Source: Tardiphaga sp. (lineage in GTDB: Bacteria > Pseudomonadota > Alphaproteobacteria > Rhizobiales > Xanthobacteraceae). Taken from it: a stretch of 5,671 nucleotides of DNA. Location of the stretch: positions 1 to 5,671 of the forward strand of contig JACMOT010000084.1 of assembly GCA_014377915.1 (NCBI GenBank), written 5' to 3'. The translations under genes were made by a program, and so were the position numbers. The notes below the pieces were generated by a model. The model was not told the DNA's origin, did not search any database, and saw only the letters and a program-made list of their open reading frames with translations. Below, piece by piece: positions 1-5,671 of the stretch; positions within the stretch are counted from its first letter, which is position 1; each line of letters starts with the position of its first letter.

Positions 1-56
1 ATCCACCTCGCTCTACGAAGCTGGCGCTGCGCCGGCCGGAAAACGGGATCGCATCC

Positions 57-1052
57 ATGATGATGACATTGTTGCCACGACTGACTGCCCTCACGATAGT
101 CGCCACTGCCGCGCTTTTCGGCTCGTTTGCGCCAAGCTGTGCAGCCGACAAGGTCACTATTCTTACCAGCTGGTTTGCCCAGGCGGAGCATGGCGGCTTC
201 TAGCAGGCCAAGGCGACCGGGCTTTACGAGAAAGCCGGCCTCGACGTCACCGTCCGGATGGGAGGACCGCAGGTCAATGGCTCGCAACTGCTGTTGGCGG
301 GCGATACCGATTTCATGATGGGCTACGATATCCAGGTGCTGAAAGGGCGGGAACAAAATCTTCCATTTGTCACCGTGGCCTCCTCTTTCCAGTTCGATCT
401 GCAGGGCATCATGGCGCATGACAATGTCGCCGATCTCGGCAGCCTGAGAGGCAAGCCGGTCCTGATTGCCGGCTCATCGCGGCTGACGTTTTGGCCCTGG
501 CTACGTACTAAATATGGCTTCACTGACGACCAGATCCGGCCCTACACGTTCAACCTTCAGCCGTTTTTTGCCGACAAGGACGTGTCGCAGCAGGCCTATC
601 TGTCGTCGGAGCCGTTCCAGGCGCAGCAGCAGAATGAGAAAGTGAAGTTCTTTCTGCTCGCCGATGGTGGCTATCCGCCCTATGGCTCGACCATTGTCAC
701 CACCGAGAAGATGATCGCCGAGAAGCCCGACGTGGTGGCGCGTTTCGTCAAGGCCTCGCTGGAAGGCTGGCGGGACTACGTCAGGAATCCGGCGCCGGGC
801 AATGCGCTGATCAAGATCGACAATCCGAAAATGACCGACGCGCAGATCTCCTTTGCGCTCGAAAGACTAGCCGAAACCAAGGCGCTGATCGGCGGAGACG
901 CCGCGACCCAGGGCATCGGCGTTATTACGACCGATCGCTACAAGAAGATCTATGACTTCCTCGTCCCGGCCGAACTGCTCGTCCCGAAGACCGACTGGAC
1001 CAAGGCCGTCAACACCAGTTTCGTCAAGGACCTCAGGATCGGCGTTCAATAG
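57..1052 (+). pseudogene. NitT/TauT-family ABC transporter substrate-binding protein (NMT1/THI5-like), interrupted by an in-frame amber codon
   Basis: Read through its one internal stop, this frame gives 331 codons, a normal length for periplasmic NMT1/THI5-like binding proteins that deliver nitrogen or sulfur compounds (nitrate, sulfonates, pyrimidines, riboflavin precursors) to an ABC importer. Codons 1-30 form a Sec signal peptide: a basic residue (R8), a hydrophobic stretch, and a likely cleavage near SCAA-DK. The mature start is family-typical (TILTSWFAQAEHGGF, codons 34-48), followed by the GLYEKAGLDV segment. Codon 49 (201-203) is TAG, where relatives carry tyrosine (HGG-[FY]-Y-QA). 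The rest (QAKATG onward to RIGVQ) is uninterrupted and well conserved in style, so decay, if real, is recent. The first in-frame ATG after the stop is at 258, which would yield a 264-residue product with no signal peptide and no first beta strand. Three tandem ATGs (57-65) make the exact start uncertain. ATPase and permease genes follow directly. The ligand is unknown. Confidence 0.85.
201..203 (+). other. In-frame amber (TAG) codon in the substrate-binding protein gene
   Basis: The codons around it read GGC GGC TTC TAG CAG GCC AAG. The same frame is open on both sides, from the signal peptide through to the stop at 1050-1052. In NMT1/THI5-like proteins this position is normally Tyr, so a single C-to-G or T-to-G change of TAC/TAT explains it. 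A real nonsense mutation and a base-call error look the same from one sequence. Pyrrolysine or general amber recoding is not expected in this type of organism. Confidence 0.95.
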
Positions 1053-1055
1053 GAG
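1051..1055 (+). promoter_or_regulatory. Ribosome binding site of the ATPase gene, overlapping the previous stop
   Basis: AGGAG begins inside the TAG stop of the binding-protein gene and lies 5 bases before the ATG at 1061. This supports the 1061 start and suggests that translation of the ATPase is coupled to the upstream gene. If the amber at 201 is real, polarity or reduced coupling could lower ATPase expression. Confidence 0.7.
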
Positions 1056-1060
1056 CTGCC

Positions 1061-1909
1061 ATGATCGCCCTTTCGCGCAGCGAGCCGGTCGATGACAGCG
1101 ACAAGCATCCGACCTTGGTGGCGCAGGACAGGCCGCCCGCCGTCGAGGTGCTGTCGGCGGACAAGGTGTTCGCCAACGGCGCGCGCGGTCTGTCGCCGAT
1201 TGACCTGACGATCGCCGATGGCGAGTTCCTGACGCTGATCGGACCGTCTGGCTGCGGCAAGAGCACGCTGTTGAAGCTGATTGCCAATCTGATCGAGCCG
1301 TCGGACGGCAGACTATTGTGGTGGCGCGGCGATTTCAGTCGCGTCGGGCAGGCCGGCCGGCGCTTTGCGTTCGTATTCCAGGAGCCGACGCTGATGCCTT
1401 GGGCGCGGGTGGACGCCAATGTAAGGCTGCCGCTCGAACTCGCCAATACGACGAAGGCGAAGGCGGCCGAGGCCGTCACCGAGGCGATCGATCGCGTCGG
1501 GCTGTCGGCCTTTGCCAGCCATTACCCCCGACAATTATCGGGCGGCATGAAGATGCGGGTATCGATCGCCCGCGCGCTCGCCACCCATCCCAACCTGTTG
1601 CTGATGGATGAGCCGTTCGGCGCGCTCGACGAGTTCACCCGCAACAGGCTGGACAGCGATCTGGTACGGCTATGGTGGGAACGCAAGCTGACGACGGTGT
1701 TTGTCACCCATTCGATTTATGAGGCGGTTTTCTTGTCGACCCGGATCGTGGTCATGGCGTCCAACCCGGGCCGGATTTTCCGCGCCATGACGATCGACGA
1801 ACCGCAACCGCGCGACGAAAGTTTTCGCGACAGCCCACGCTTTGCCGCCTATTGCCGCGAATTGTCGACCTGGCTCGCCGAAGCCTCCTTGCCGGGAGCC
1901 GTCACATGA
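1061..1909 (+). CDS. ABC transporter ATP-binding protein, NitT/TauT (SsuB/TauB-like) family
   Basis: This 282-residue cytoplasmic ATPase powers the importer encoded on either side. All nucleotide-binding elements are intact: Walker A GPSGCGKST (61-69), Q-loop glutamine Q107 in FVFQEP, signature LSGGM (159-163), Walker B LLLMDEP (179-185), D-loop GALD (187-190) and the switch histidine H217 in VTHS. The sequence around the signature (LSGGMKMRVSIARAL) and the EAVFLSTRIVVMASNPGRI segment are typical of the nitrate/sulfonate/taurine subgroup. An extra N-terminal stretch of about 27 residues, rich in charged residues, precedes the first strand (VEVLSADKVF). The ATG at 1061 is chosen because of the AGGAG just before it, though a later start cannot be excluded. 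The stop TGA (1907-1909) overlaps the permease ATG. The family is certain; the substrate is not. Confidence 0.95.
   Translation: MIALSRSEPVDDSDKHPTLVAQDRPPAVEVLSADKVFANGARGLSPIDLTIADGEFLTLIGPSGCGKSTLLKLIANLIEPSDGRLLWWRGDFSRVGQAGRRFAFVFQEPTLMPWARVDANVRLPLELANTTKAKAAEAVTEAIDRVGLSAFASHYPRQLSGGMKMRVSIARALATHPNLLLMDEPFGALDEFTRNRLDSDLVRLWWERKLTTVFVTHSIYEAVFLSTRIVVMASNPGRIFRAMTIDEPQPRDESFRDSPRFAAYCRELSTWLAEASLPGAVT
1894..1898 (+). promoter_or_regulatory. Ribosome binding site deciding the permease start
   Basis: GGGAG lies inside the end of the ATPase gene, 7 bases before the ATG at 1906. It supports 1906 over an in-frame upstream TTG at 1852, which would add 18 residues (MPRIVDLARRS...) overlapping the ATPase by a further 54 bases. 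Confidence 0.6.
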
Positions 1910-2706
1910 AGCCGCTGCTGCAGTCAGAAGCTTTCGTCCGGATCGCTGCGCCGTTGGCGGTGGGCATCGTACTGGTCGGCCTGTGGGAGGGCGGCTGTCG
2001 TTTCGCCGCGGTGCCCGTCTATCTGTTTCCGAAGCCCAGCGACATCGCTCTCAGTCTCTGGCAGCACTGGCCGTCGCTGCTGCGCGCGCTCGGGGTCACG
2101 GTGCGCGTCACCTTGCAGGCCTTCGCCGCGGCGGTCGTGCTGGGCACGCTGATCGCGTTCATGTTCGTGCAGAGCCGGGCGATCGAGGTCAGCCTGTTTC
2201 CCTATGCAGTGCTGCTGCAGGTCACGCCGGTCGTGGCGATCGCCCCGCTGATTATCATTCTGGTGAAGAACACCCAGCTGTCGCTGACCATCTGCGCCAC
2301 GCTGGTGGCGCTGTTTCCAATCATTGCCAACACGACTCTGGGTTTGCGCAGCGTCGATCCGGGACTTGCCAATTATTTCAGGATGAACCGTGCCGGCCGA
2401 TTCAAGACCCTGATAAAACTGAAAATTCCCGGCGCACTGCCATACTTCTTCGGCGGGCTGCGGATTTCGAGCGGCCTGGCGTTGATCGGCGCCGTGGTCG
2501 CGGAATTTGTCGCCGGCACGGGCGGTCGCGCGTCGGGCCTCGCTTACGAAATTCTGGATGCTGGCTTCACGCTCGATATTCCGCGCATGTTCGCAGCCCT
2601 CGTCCTGATTACTATGACGGGCGTCGCCCTGTTCGCGGCGATGAGCGCGCTGTCGAAGCTGGCGCTCTCGAATTGGCATGAGAGCGAGATGGGGGTCGAG
2701 CGTTGA
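1906..2706 (+). CDS. ABC transporter permease, NitT/TauT (SsuC/TauC-like) family
   Basis: This 266-residue inner-membrane protein forms the translocation channel, probably as a homodimer. About six hydrophobic segments can be seen: residues ~10-30, ~62-88, ~97-120, ~125-147, ~187-205 and ~226-247. After the first comes the family-typical periplasmic stretch with FPKPSDI (41-47), where relatives usually read LPSP. The cytoplasmic EAA loop that docks on the ATPase is recognisable at ~150-182 (VDPGLANYFRMNRAGRF, then KLKIPGALPYFFGGLRI). Its segment TPVVAIAPLIIILV is also characteristic of BPD_transp_1 domains. The start at 1906 gives a 4-base ATGA overlap with the ATPase stop, and its own stop overlaps the next gene's TTG (TTGA, 2703-2706). 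Together with the preceding two genes it makes a complete importer architecture. It could import any NitT/TauT-type solute; the downstream catabolic genes suggest an N-heterocycle. Confidence 0.95.
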   Translation: MKPLLQSEAFVRIAAPLAVGIVLVGLWEGGCRFAAVPVYLFPKPSDIALSLWQHWPSLLRALGVTVRVTLQAFAAAVVLGTLIAFMFVQSRAIEVSLFPYAVLLQVTPVVAIAPLIIILVKNTQLSLTICATLVALFPIIANTTLGLRSVDPGLANYFRMNRAGRFKTLIKLKIPGALPYFFGGLRISSGLALIGAVVAEFVAGTGGRASGLAYEILDAGFTLDIPRMFAALVLITMTGVALFAAMSALSKLALSNWHESEMGVER

Positions 2707-4064
2707 CATCATTGCTGATCGAGAACGCCGTCGGCATCTTCACCGGCCATGCGGGGGCCGCGATGCGGACCAGCGGGTCGATCCGGATTCGCGACGGCGT
2801 CATTGCCGCGATCGGGGACATGCCGCCGGAGGAGGGCGAACGCCGGCTCGACGTTAGTGGTTGTGTGATCTATCCCGGCCTGATTTCGACCCATCATCAT
2901 CTGTTCCAGAGCGTGATGAAGGGCGTCCGCGCCGGAATCAATCTGCCGCTGGCCGGATGGCTGCGCGAGGTCCCGCATTGCTATTGGGCGAAGATCGACG
3001 AAGAAGCGCTCGCCGTGGCCGCGCGCATCGGCCTCACCGAAATGTTGTTGTCGGGCACCACCACGATCGCCGACCACCATTACCTGTTCAGCGACACCTT
3101 CCGTTTCGACCCGGCGCAGGTGATTTTCGACGTTGCCCGCGAACTGGGAATCCGGCTGGTGTTCTGCCGCGGCGGCGCCACCAGGGCCCGCCATTTCGAC
3201 ACCGCCGGATTCGTGCCGGTGCCGACCGAATCGCTCGACCACATGCTGAAATCGGTCGAGTCCTGCGCGCAACGGTTTCACGATTCCTCGCCCGGCAGCC
3301 TGTGCCAGGTGGTGCTGGCACCGACCACGCCGACCTGGTCGCTGGACCCGGGCGAGTTGAAGGAAGTGATCGCCGCCTCGCGCCGCATGAAGCTCCGGCT
3401 TCACAGCCATCTGTCCGAAAGTACCGACTATGTGGATTTCTGCCTGTCGGTGCACGGCAAGCGCCCGGTGCACTGGCTGGCGGATCACGACTGGCTCGGC
3501 CCGGATATCTGGTACGCGCATCTGGTACATCTGGACGCCGACGAGGTCAGGATACTGGCCGAAACCGGTACCGGCATGGCGCATTGTCCACAGTCGAATT
3601 GCCGGCTCGGCCCCGGCGCCGCCCCGGCGGACGCGATGGCCCGATTGGGCGGCGCGGTGTCGCTCGGTGTCGACGGCGCGGCGTCGAACGAAGCCGCCGA
3701 CATGATCAGCGAGATGCACAGTTGCTGGCACACCCACCGCGCGGTCAAAGGCGCCGACGCGGTCACCGCGGAAGACGTCGTGCACTGGGCCACGGCGGGC
3801 GGCGCCCGGGTGCTCGGCCTGCCGCAAACCGGTACGCTGGCGCCGGGCCAGCAGGCTGATATTGCGATCTTCGATCTCGATCAGCCCCGACATTTCGGCA
3901 TGCATGATCCGTTGATTTCGCCGGTGACATGCGGTGGCGCTGCCAGCGTGCGCGCATTGCTGGTTGGCGGTCGGATCGTGGTCGACCGCGGTACGATTCC
4001 CGGCTTCGACATTGCCAAGCTTCGATCCGATGCGGCGCATGTGATCGCCCGAATGACAGCCTGA
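2703..4064 (+). CDS. COG0402 amidohydrolase, 8-oxoguanine deaminase / triazine hydrolase-like
   Basis: This 453-residue cytoplasmic metal-dependent hydrolase belongs to the amidohydrolase superfamily branch that includes 8-oxoguanine deaminase, guanine deaminase, AtzA/AtzB and TrzN. These enzymes remove amino, chloro or alkylamino groups from heterocyclic rings by hydrolysis. Expected metal ligands are all present: H64 and H66 in STHHHLFQS, H236 in LHSHLSE, H273 in YAHLVHL and D324 in GVDGAASNE. E239 is the likely proton shuttle. The HHHLFQS motif and the TGTGMAHCPQSN and GVDGAASNEAADM blocks are closest in style to 8-oxoguanine deaminases as I remember them. The small N- and C-terminal beta domain (LLIENAVGIFTG; GTLAPGQQADIAIFDL) is complete. 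A TTG start is chosen because it preserves the first beta strand and overlaps the permease stop; the first ATG lies 20 codons later, inside the domain. The reaction is inferred, and deamination versus another C-N hydrolysis cannot be decided here. Confidence 0.9.
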   Translation: MTSLLIENAVGIFTGHAGAAMRTSGSIRIRDGVIAAIGDMPPEEGERRLDVSGCVIYPGLISTHHHLFQSVMKGVRAGINLPLAGWLREVPHCYWAKIDEEALAVAARIGLTEMLLSGTTTIADHHYLFSDTFRFDPAQVIFDVARELGIRLVFCRGGATRARHFDTAGFVPVPTESLDHMLKSVESCAQRFHDSSPGSLCQVVLAPTTPTWSLDPGELKEVIAASRRMKLRLHSHLSESTDYVDFCLSVHGKRPVHWLADHDWLGPDIWYAHLVHLDADEVRILAETGTGMAHCPQSNCRLGPGAAPADAMARLGGAVSLGVDGAASNEAADMISEMHSCWHTHRAVKGADAVTAEDVVHWATAGGARVLGLPQTGTLAPGQQADIAIFDLDQPRHFGMHDPLISPVTCGGAASVRALLVGGRIVVDRGTIPGFDIAKLRSDAAHVIARMTA

Positions 4065-4067
4065 CCC

Positions 4068-4073
4068 AGGGAG
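4068..4073 (+). promoter_or_regulatory. Strong ribosome binding site of the oxygenase gene
   Basis: AGGGAG sits in the 15-base gap after the amidohydrolase stop and 6 bases before the ATG at 4080. It is the best Shine-Dalgarno sequence of the cluster, so the oxygenase may be translated more strongly than the TTG-started gene before it. Confidence 0.7.
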
Positions 4074-4079
4074 ACCTCC

Positions 4080-5105
4080 ATGCTCAACACCCAACAGCCC
4101 GTTCTGCGCCGCTTCTGGTACGCCATCATGCCACTCGAGATGCTCCGGGATGGCCCGAAGCCGTTTACCCTGCTCGGCGAGCCGATCGTGCTGTTTCTTG
4201 ACGGCAAGGGCGAACCGGCGGCGCTCGAGGACCGCTGCTGCCATCGCACCGCCAAGCTGTCGAAAGGCTGGTGCAAGGACGGCAATATCGTCTGCGGCTA
4301 TCACGGCTGGGAATATGACCGCGACGGCAAGCTGGTGATGATTCCACAATTTCCGTTCGAGCAGCCGATCCCTGACGCGAAGGCACGCTCGTTCCGATCA
4401 CAGACCCGCTACGGTTATGTCTGGGTAGCGCTCGACGAACCACTCAGCGACATTCCCGAGATCCCGGAGGCTATCGACCCGGGCTATCGTCTGATTCATC
4501 AATTCTACGACAAGTGGAATACGTCCGCGCTGCGGCTGATGGAGAACTCCTTCGACAACGCCCATTTCGCCTTTGTCCACAAGGGCACGTTCGGCGACAT
4601 CAACCAGCCCAAACCCGAGAAGTATGAGATCACCGAGACCGATTACGGATTCGAGGCTGAGACCATCGTCACCGTCAGAAACCCGCCAAACGCGATCCGG
4701 ATCACCGGGAGCAGCGATCCAACGACCAAACGCATCATGCACAACAAGTGGTATATGCCGTTCTGTCGCCGGCTCGACATGACCTATCCGTCGGGGATCC
4801 AGCACATCATCTTTAATTGCGCGACGCCCATCTCAGACAGCCAGATCCAGGTCGTGCAGCTGCTGTTTCGTAACGACACCGAAGCGCAATGCTCGGCCCA
4901 GGAACTGATCGACTGGGATGCGGTCATCATCGCCGAGGACCGGGACATGCTGGAATCGACGGATCCGGACGCCATCGTCGACATGAGCCGCAAGATCGAG
5001 AAACACATGCCGTCGGATCGGCCGGGCATGCTGATGCGCTCGCGGCTGCTCAAGTTGTTGCAATCCAACAATGAGGAGGAGCAGCCGAGACATCAGTTGG
5101 CCTGA
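4080..5105 (+). CDS. Rieske [2Fe-2S] non-haem iron oxygenase, alpha subunit (aromatic/N-heterocycle hydroxylase or N-demethylase-like)
   Basis: This 341-residue soluble oxygenase takes electrons through a Rieske cluster and activates O2 at a mononuclear iron to hydroxylate or dealkylate an organic substrate. The N-terminal Rieske domain has C53-x-H55 and C72-x-x-H75 (DRCCHR, then CGYHGWEY) with the usual 16-residue spacing. The catalytic domain carries ENSFDNAHFAFVHKG (155-169): D159 is the bridging aspartate and H162 and H167 are iron ligands. D287 in AEDRDMLES is the probable third ligand. The length fits the compact group that includes VanA, dicamba O-demethylase and the methylxanthine N-demethylases NdmA/NdmB, rather than large alpha subunits with a beta partner, and no beta-subunit gene follows. 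It needs a reductase, which is not in this window. It is the last gene of the cluster; its stop is followed by non-coding DNA. The family is certain, and the substrate is inferred only from neighbours. Confidence 0.93.
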   Translation: MLNTQQPVLRRFWYAIMPLEMLRDGPKPFTLLGEPIVLFLDGKGEPAALEDRCCHRTAKLSKGWCKDGNIVCGYHGWEYDRDGKLVMIPQFPFEQPIPDAKARSFRSQTRYGYVWVALDEPLSDIPEIPEAIDPGYRLIHQFYDKWNTSALRLMENSFDNAHFAFVHKGTFGDINQPKPEKYEITETDYGFEAETIVTVRNPPNAIRITGSSDPTTKRIMHNKWYMPFCRRLDMTYPSGIQHIIFNCATPISDSQIQVVQLLFRNDTEAQCSAQELIDWDAVIIAEDRDMLESTDPDAIVDMSRKIEKHMPSDRPGMLMRSRLLKLLQSNNEEEQPRHQLA

Positions 5106-5127
5106 TGAGTCGATGAACGCCACAATT

Positions 5128-5144
5128 CCGTCAGCTCATGACGG
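5128..5144. repeat. Short perfect inverted repeat (6-bp stem, 5-base loop), possible operon end signal
   Basis: CCGTCA, loop GCTCA, then TGACGG form a perfect hairpin starting 23 bases after the oxygenase stop. No run of T follows, so it does not meet the pattern of a classical intrinsic terminator. It could protect the 3' end of the mRNA, or be the remains of an anticodon arm of the tRNA-like sequence that overlaps it. Confidence 0.4.
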
Positions 5145-5179
5145 GTGATGTCGAGGTTCGAATCCTGCCGCGGCAGGCA
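5130..5179 (+). other. Degenerate tRNA 3'-half-like sequence (initiator-tRNA-like), possible pseudo-tRNA or old attachment site
   Basis: The stretch holds the hallmark T-loop core GGTTCGAATCC (5155-5165). Upstream are GTCAG and CTCATGA, which mimic an anticodon loop with CAT; downstream is TCCTGCC-x-C-x-GCA, which mimics the T stem and acceptor 3' strand. From memory, alphaproteobacterial initiator tRNA reads GTCAGGCTCATAACC, GTCGCAGGTTCAAATCC, TGCCCCCGCAACCA in this region, and most positions agree in a hand alignment with three single-base gaps. One missing base breaks the T stem, the terminal CCA is GCA here, and no D arm or 5' acceptor strand can be found upstream. It therefore cannot be a working tRNA. 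It may be a fossil tRNA end, an integration-site remnant, or chance. Confidence 0.35.
5164..5177. repeat. 14-bp perfect palindrome
   Basis: CCTGCCGCGGCAGG reads the same on both strands and could fold as a 5-bp stem with a CGCG loop in RNA. It overlaps the 3' part of the tRNA-like sequence. No T tract follows. It may be a weak terminator, a protein-binding palindrome, or incidental in GC-rich DNA. Confidence 0.35.
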
Positions 5180-5367
5180 TGGTGGCGTTGATTGCCGCCG
5201 CTGTGAGGCCTGAGTTCCGCTATTCGCCCTTCGCCGATTTCGCGCACCCGCTCTCGGCGACAACGATCGCGATTTGGCTGAAAAACTTGTGGTCGCCAGT
5301 GATCCAACCTCCAGGCAGGCGCGTAGAAACCATGGAAACATGAGCGGAAAGCAGCGCCGAATTCGTA

Positions 5368-5671
5368 ATGAGGGAAGATCCACGCATCACAGGATTGGCT
5401 CGCCTGGTCGCGGCGGGCATCCGGCCACCCGCGGGGGTCGGCCGTATCGCGCTGGCGCTGATTGCGGGCGTGGCATGCCACCTCACATTTGCCGCGGCCG
5501 TGACCGCGATGATCGTAGCCATGTTTTTCGGTCTGAGTGAAGGATTGGGGCGTGTGCCATGGCCATGGGCGATCCTCGCCAACGCGGCGCTTGTGTTGCA
5601 GTTTCCGCTCGCGCATTCACTTTTGCTGACCGGGCCGGGTGGGCGGTGGCTGGCGAGGCTGGTCCCCGGTC
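5368..5671 (+). CDS. Small integral-membrane protein, NnrU/MddA/isoprenylcysteine-methyltransferase-like (partial, cut by the window end)
   Basis: An open frame from ATG 5368 runs off the window after 101 codons. After about 25 polar residues (MREDPRITGLARLV...) come two hydrophobic segments, ~26-54 (IALALIAGVACHLTFAAAV onward) and ~66-87 (PWAILANAALVLQFPLAHSF). The motif LQFPLAHSFLLTGPGGRWL, with a histidine near the end of the second helix followed by a short basic loop, resembles the corresponding helix of methanethiol S-methyltransferase (MddA) and NnrU/ICMT-like membrane methyltransferases. The catalytic C-terminal part lies outside the window, so activity cannot be judged. The Shine-Dalgarno signal is weak (GGAAAG is rather far upstream), and an in-frame stop at 5341-5343 limits any upstream start. 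The gene appears unrelated to the catabolic cluster. Confidence 0.6.
   Translation, partial: MREDPRITGLARLVAAGIRPPAGVGRIALALIAGVACHLTFAAAVTAMIVAMFFGLSEGLGRVPWPWAILANAALVLQFPLAHSLLLTGPGGRWLARLVPG

Larger units (their letters stand above)
5106..5367. other. Intergenic region without a convincing gene
   Basis: The 262 bases between the oxygenase stop and the next start contain two short inverted repeats and a tRNA-like remnant, listed separately. One short plus-strand frame (5179-5343, 54 codons, containing RPEFRYSPFADFAHPLSA) is open, but it lacks a usable Shine-Dalgarno sequence and I recognise no family in it. It could be a decayed coding fragment. No clear promoter for the gene at 5368 can be read. 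Confidence 0.5.

Noticed and set aside
1..56. End of an upstream gene, or a divergent gene start
   Set aside because: All three plus frames are open in this short stretch. One frame ends at TGA 58-60, overlapping the ATG at 57, which could be an ATGA overlap, but 19 codons with no recognisable motif are not enough to support a call.
258..1052. Treating the binding protein as an intact shorter gene starting at ATG 258
   Set aside because: That start lies inside the first alpha/beta lobe, after the conserved GLYEKAGLDV segment, and would remove the signal peptide. The uninterrupted homology-like sequence before the TAG shows that the original start is at 57.
1842..2681. A 279-codon plus-strand frame overlapping the permease in another frame
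   Set aside because: It is an out-of-frame reading of the permease DNA: arginine-rich, no hydrophobic periodicity, no motif.
1924..2712. A 262-codon minus-strand open frame opposite the permease
   Set aside because: The permease in the other frame has clear membrane segments and an EAA loop. The antisense translation is Q/R/H-rich with no family resemblance.
2709..4349. A 546-codon open frame on the minus strand opposite the amidohydrolase and oxygenase start
   Set aside because: It is the antisense shadow of a well-supported gene in GC-rich DNA, where stops are rare on the opposite strand. Its translation is low-complexity, rich in R, H, G and A, and shows no recognisable domain.
5130..5179. 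A functional tRNA gene
   Set aside because: The T stem is broken, there is no D arm or 5' acceptor strand upstream, and the loop does not place a proper U33-anticodon.
5179..5343. A 54-codon plus-strand open frame (beginning MVALIAAAVRPEFR)
   Set aside because: Codon use is moderately gene-like, but there is no adequate ribosome binding site, no recognised family, and it begins within the palindrome/tRNA-like region. It is not strong enough to call as a gene.
1..5671. CRISPR array, insertion sequence or transposase, riboswitch
   Set aside because: I saw no spaced direct repeats, no terminal inverted repeats flanking a transposase-like frame, and no leader long enough for a riboswitch within the window.

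Overview
The window comes from a GC-rich genome (clearly above 60% G+C by eye, with G/C-ending codons favoured). Protein style and dense, overlapping gene order suggest an alphaproteobacterium of the Bradyrhizobium/Rhodopseudomonas type. The taxonomic call is inference from style, not a database match.

Positions 57-5105 hold five tightly packed plus-strand genes that look like one transcription unit. The first three form a NitT/TauT-family (SsuABC/ThiXYZ-like) ABC importer: a periplasmic NMT1/THI5-like substrate-binding protein (57-1052), an ATPase (1061-1909) and a six-helix permease (1906-2706). They are followed by a COG0402 amidohydrolase closest in motif style to 8-oxoguanine deaminase and the triazine hydrolases (2703-4064), and by a single-component-size Rieske non-haem iron oxygenase (4080-5105). 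Start and stop codons overlap (ATGA at 1906-1909, TTGA at 2703-2706), or a Shine-Dalgarno sequence sits on or just after the preceding stop, so translation is probably coupled along the unit. The simplest reading is an uptake-and-catabolism module for a small nitrogen-containing heterocycle (purine, pyrimidine or triazine-like). The importer brings the compound in, the amidohydrolase removes an amino or similar substituent by hydrolysis, and the oxygenase hydroxylates or N-dealkylates it. The true substrate cannot be read from the sequence, and no ferredoxin or reductase for the oxygenase lies in the window.

The main oddity is an in-frame amber codon (TAG, 201-203) at codon 49 of the binding-protein gene. 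It falls exactly where the family normally has a tyrosine, a few residues after the signal peptide. As written, the gene cannot make an exported full-length protein, so it is either a very recent single-base pseudogene or a sequence error.

Between the oxygenase and the next gene (5106-5367) I find no convincing gene. The stretch contains two short inverted repeats and a sequence (about 5130-5179) that resembles the 3' part of an initiator tRNA but is degenerate and lacks a 5' half. From 5368 to the window end is the start of an unrelated small integral-membrane protein, probably of the NnrU/MddA/isoprenylcysteine-methyltransferase-like superfamily, cut by the window edge. Positions 1-56 are too short to assign.
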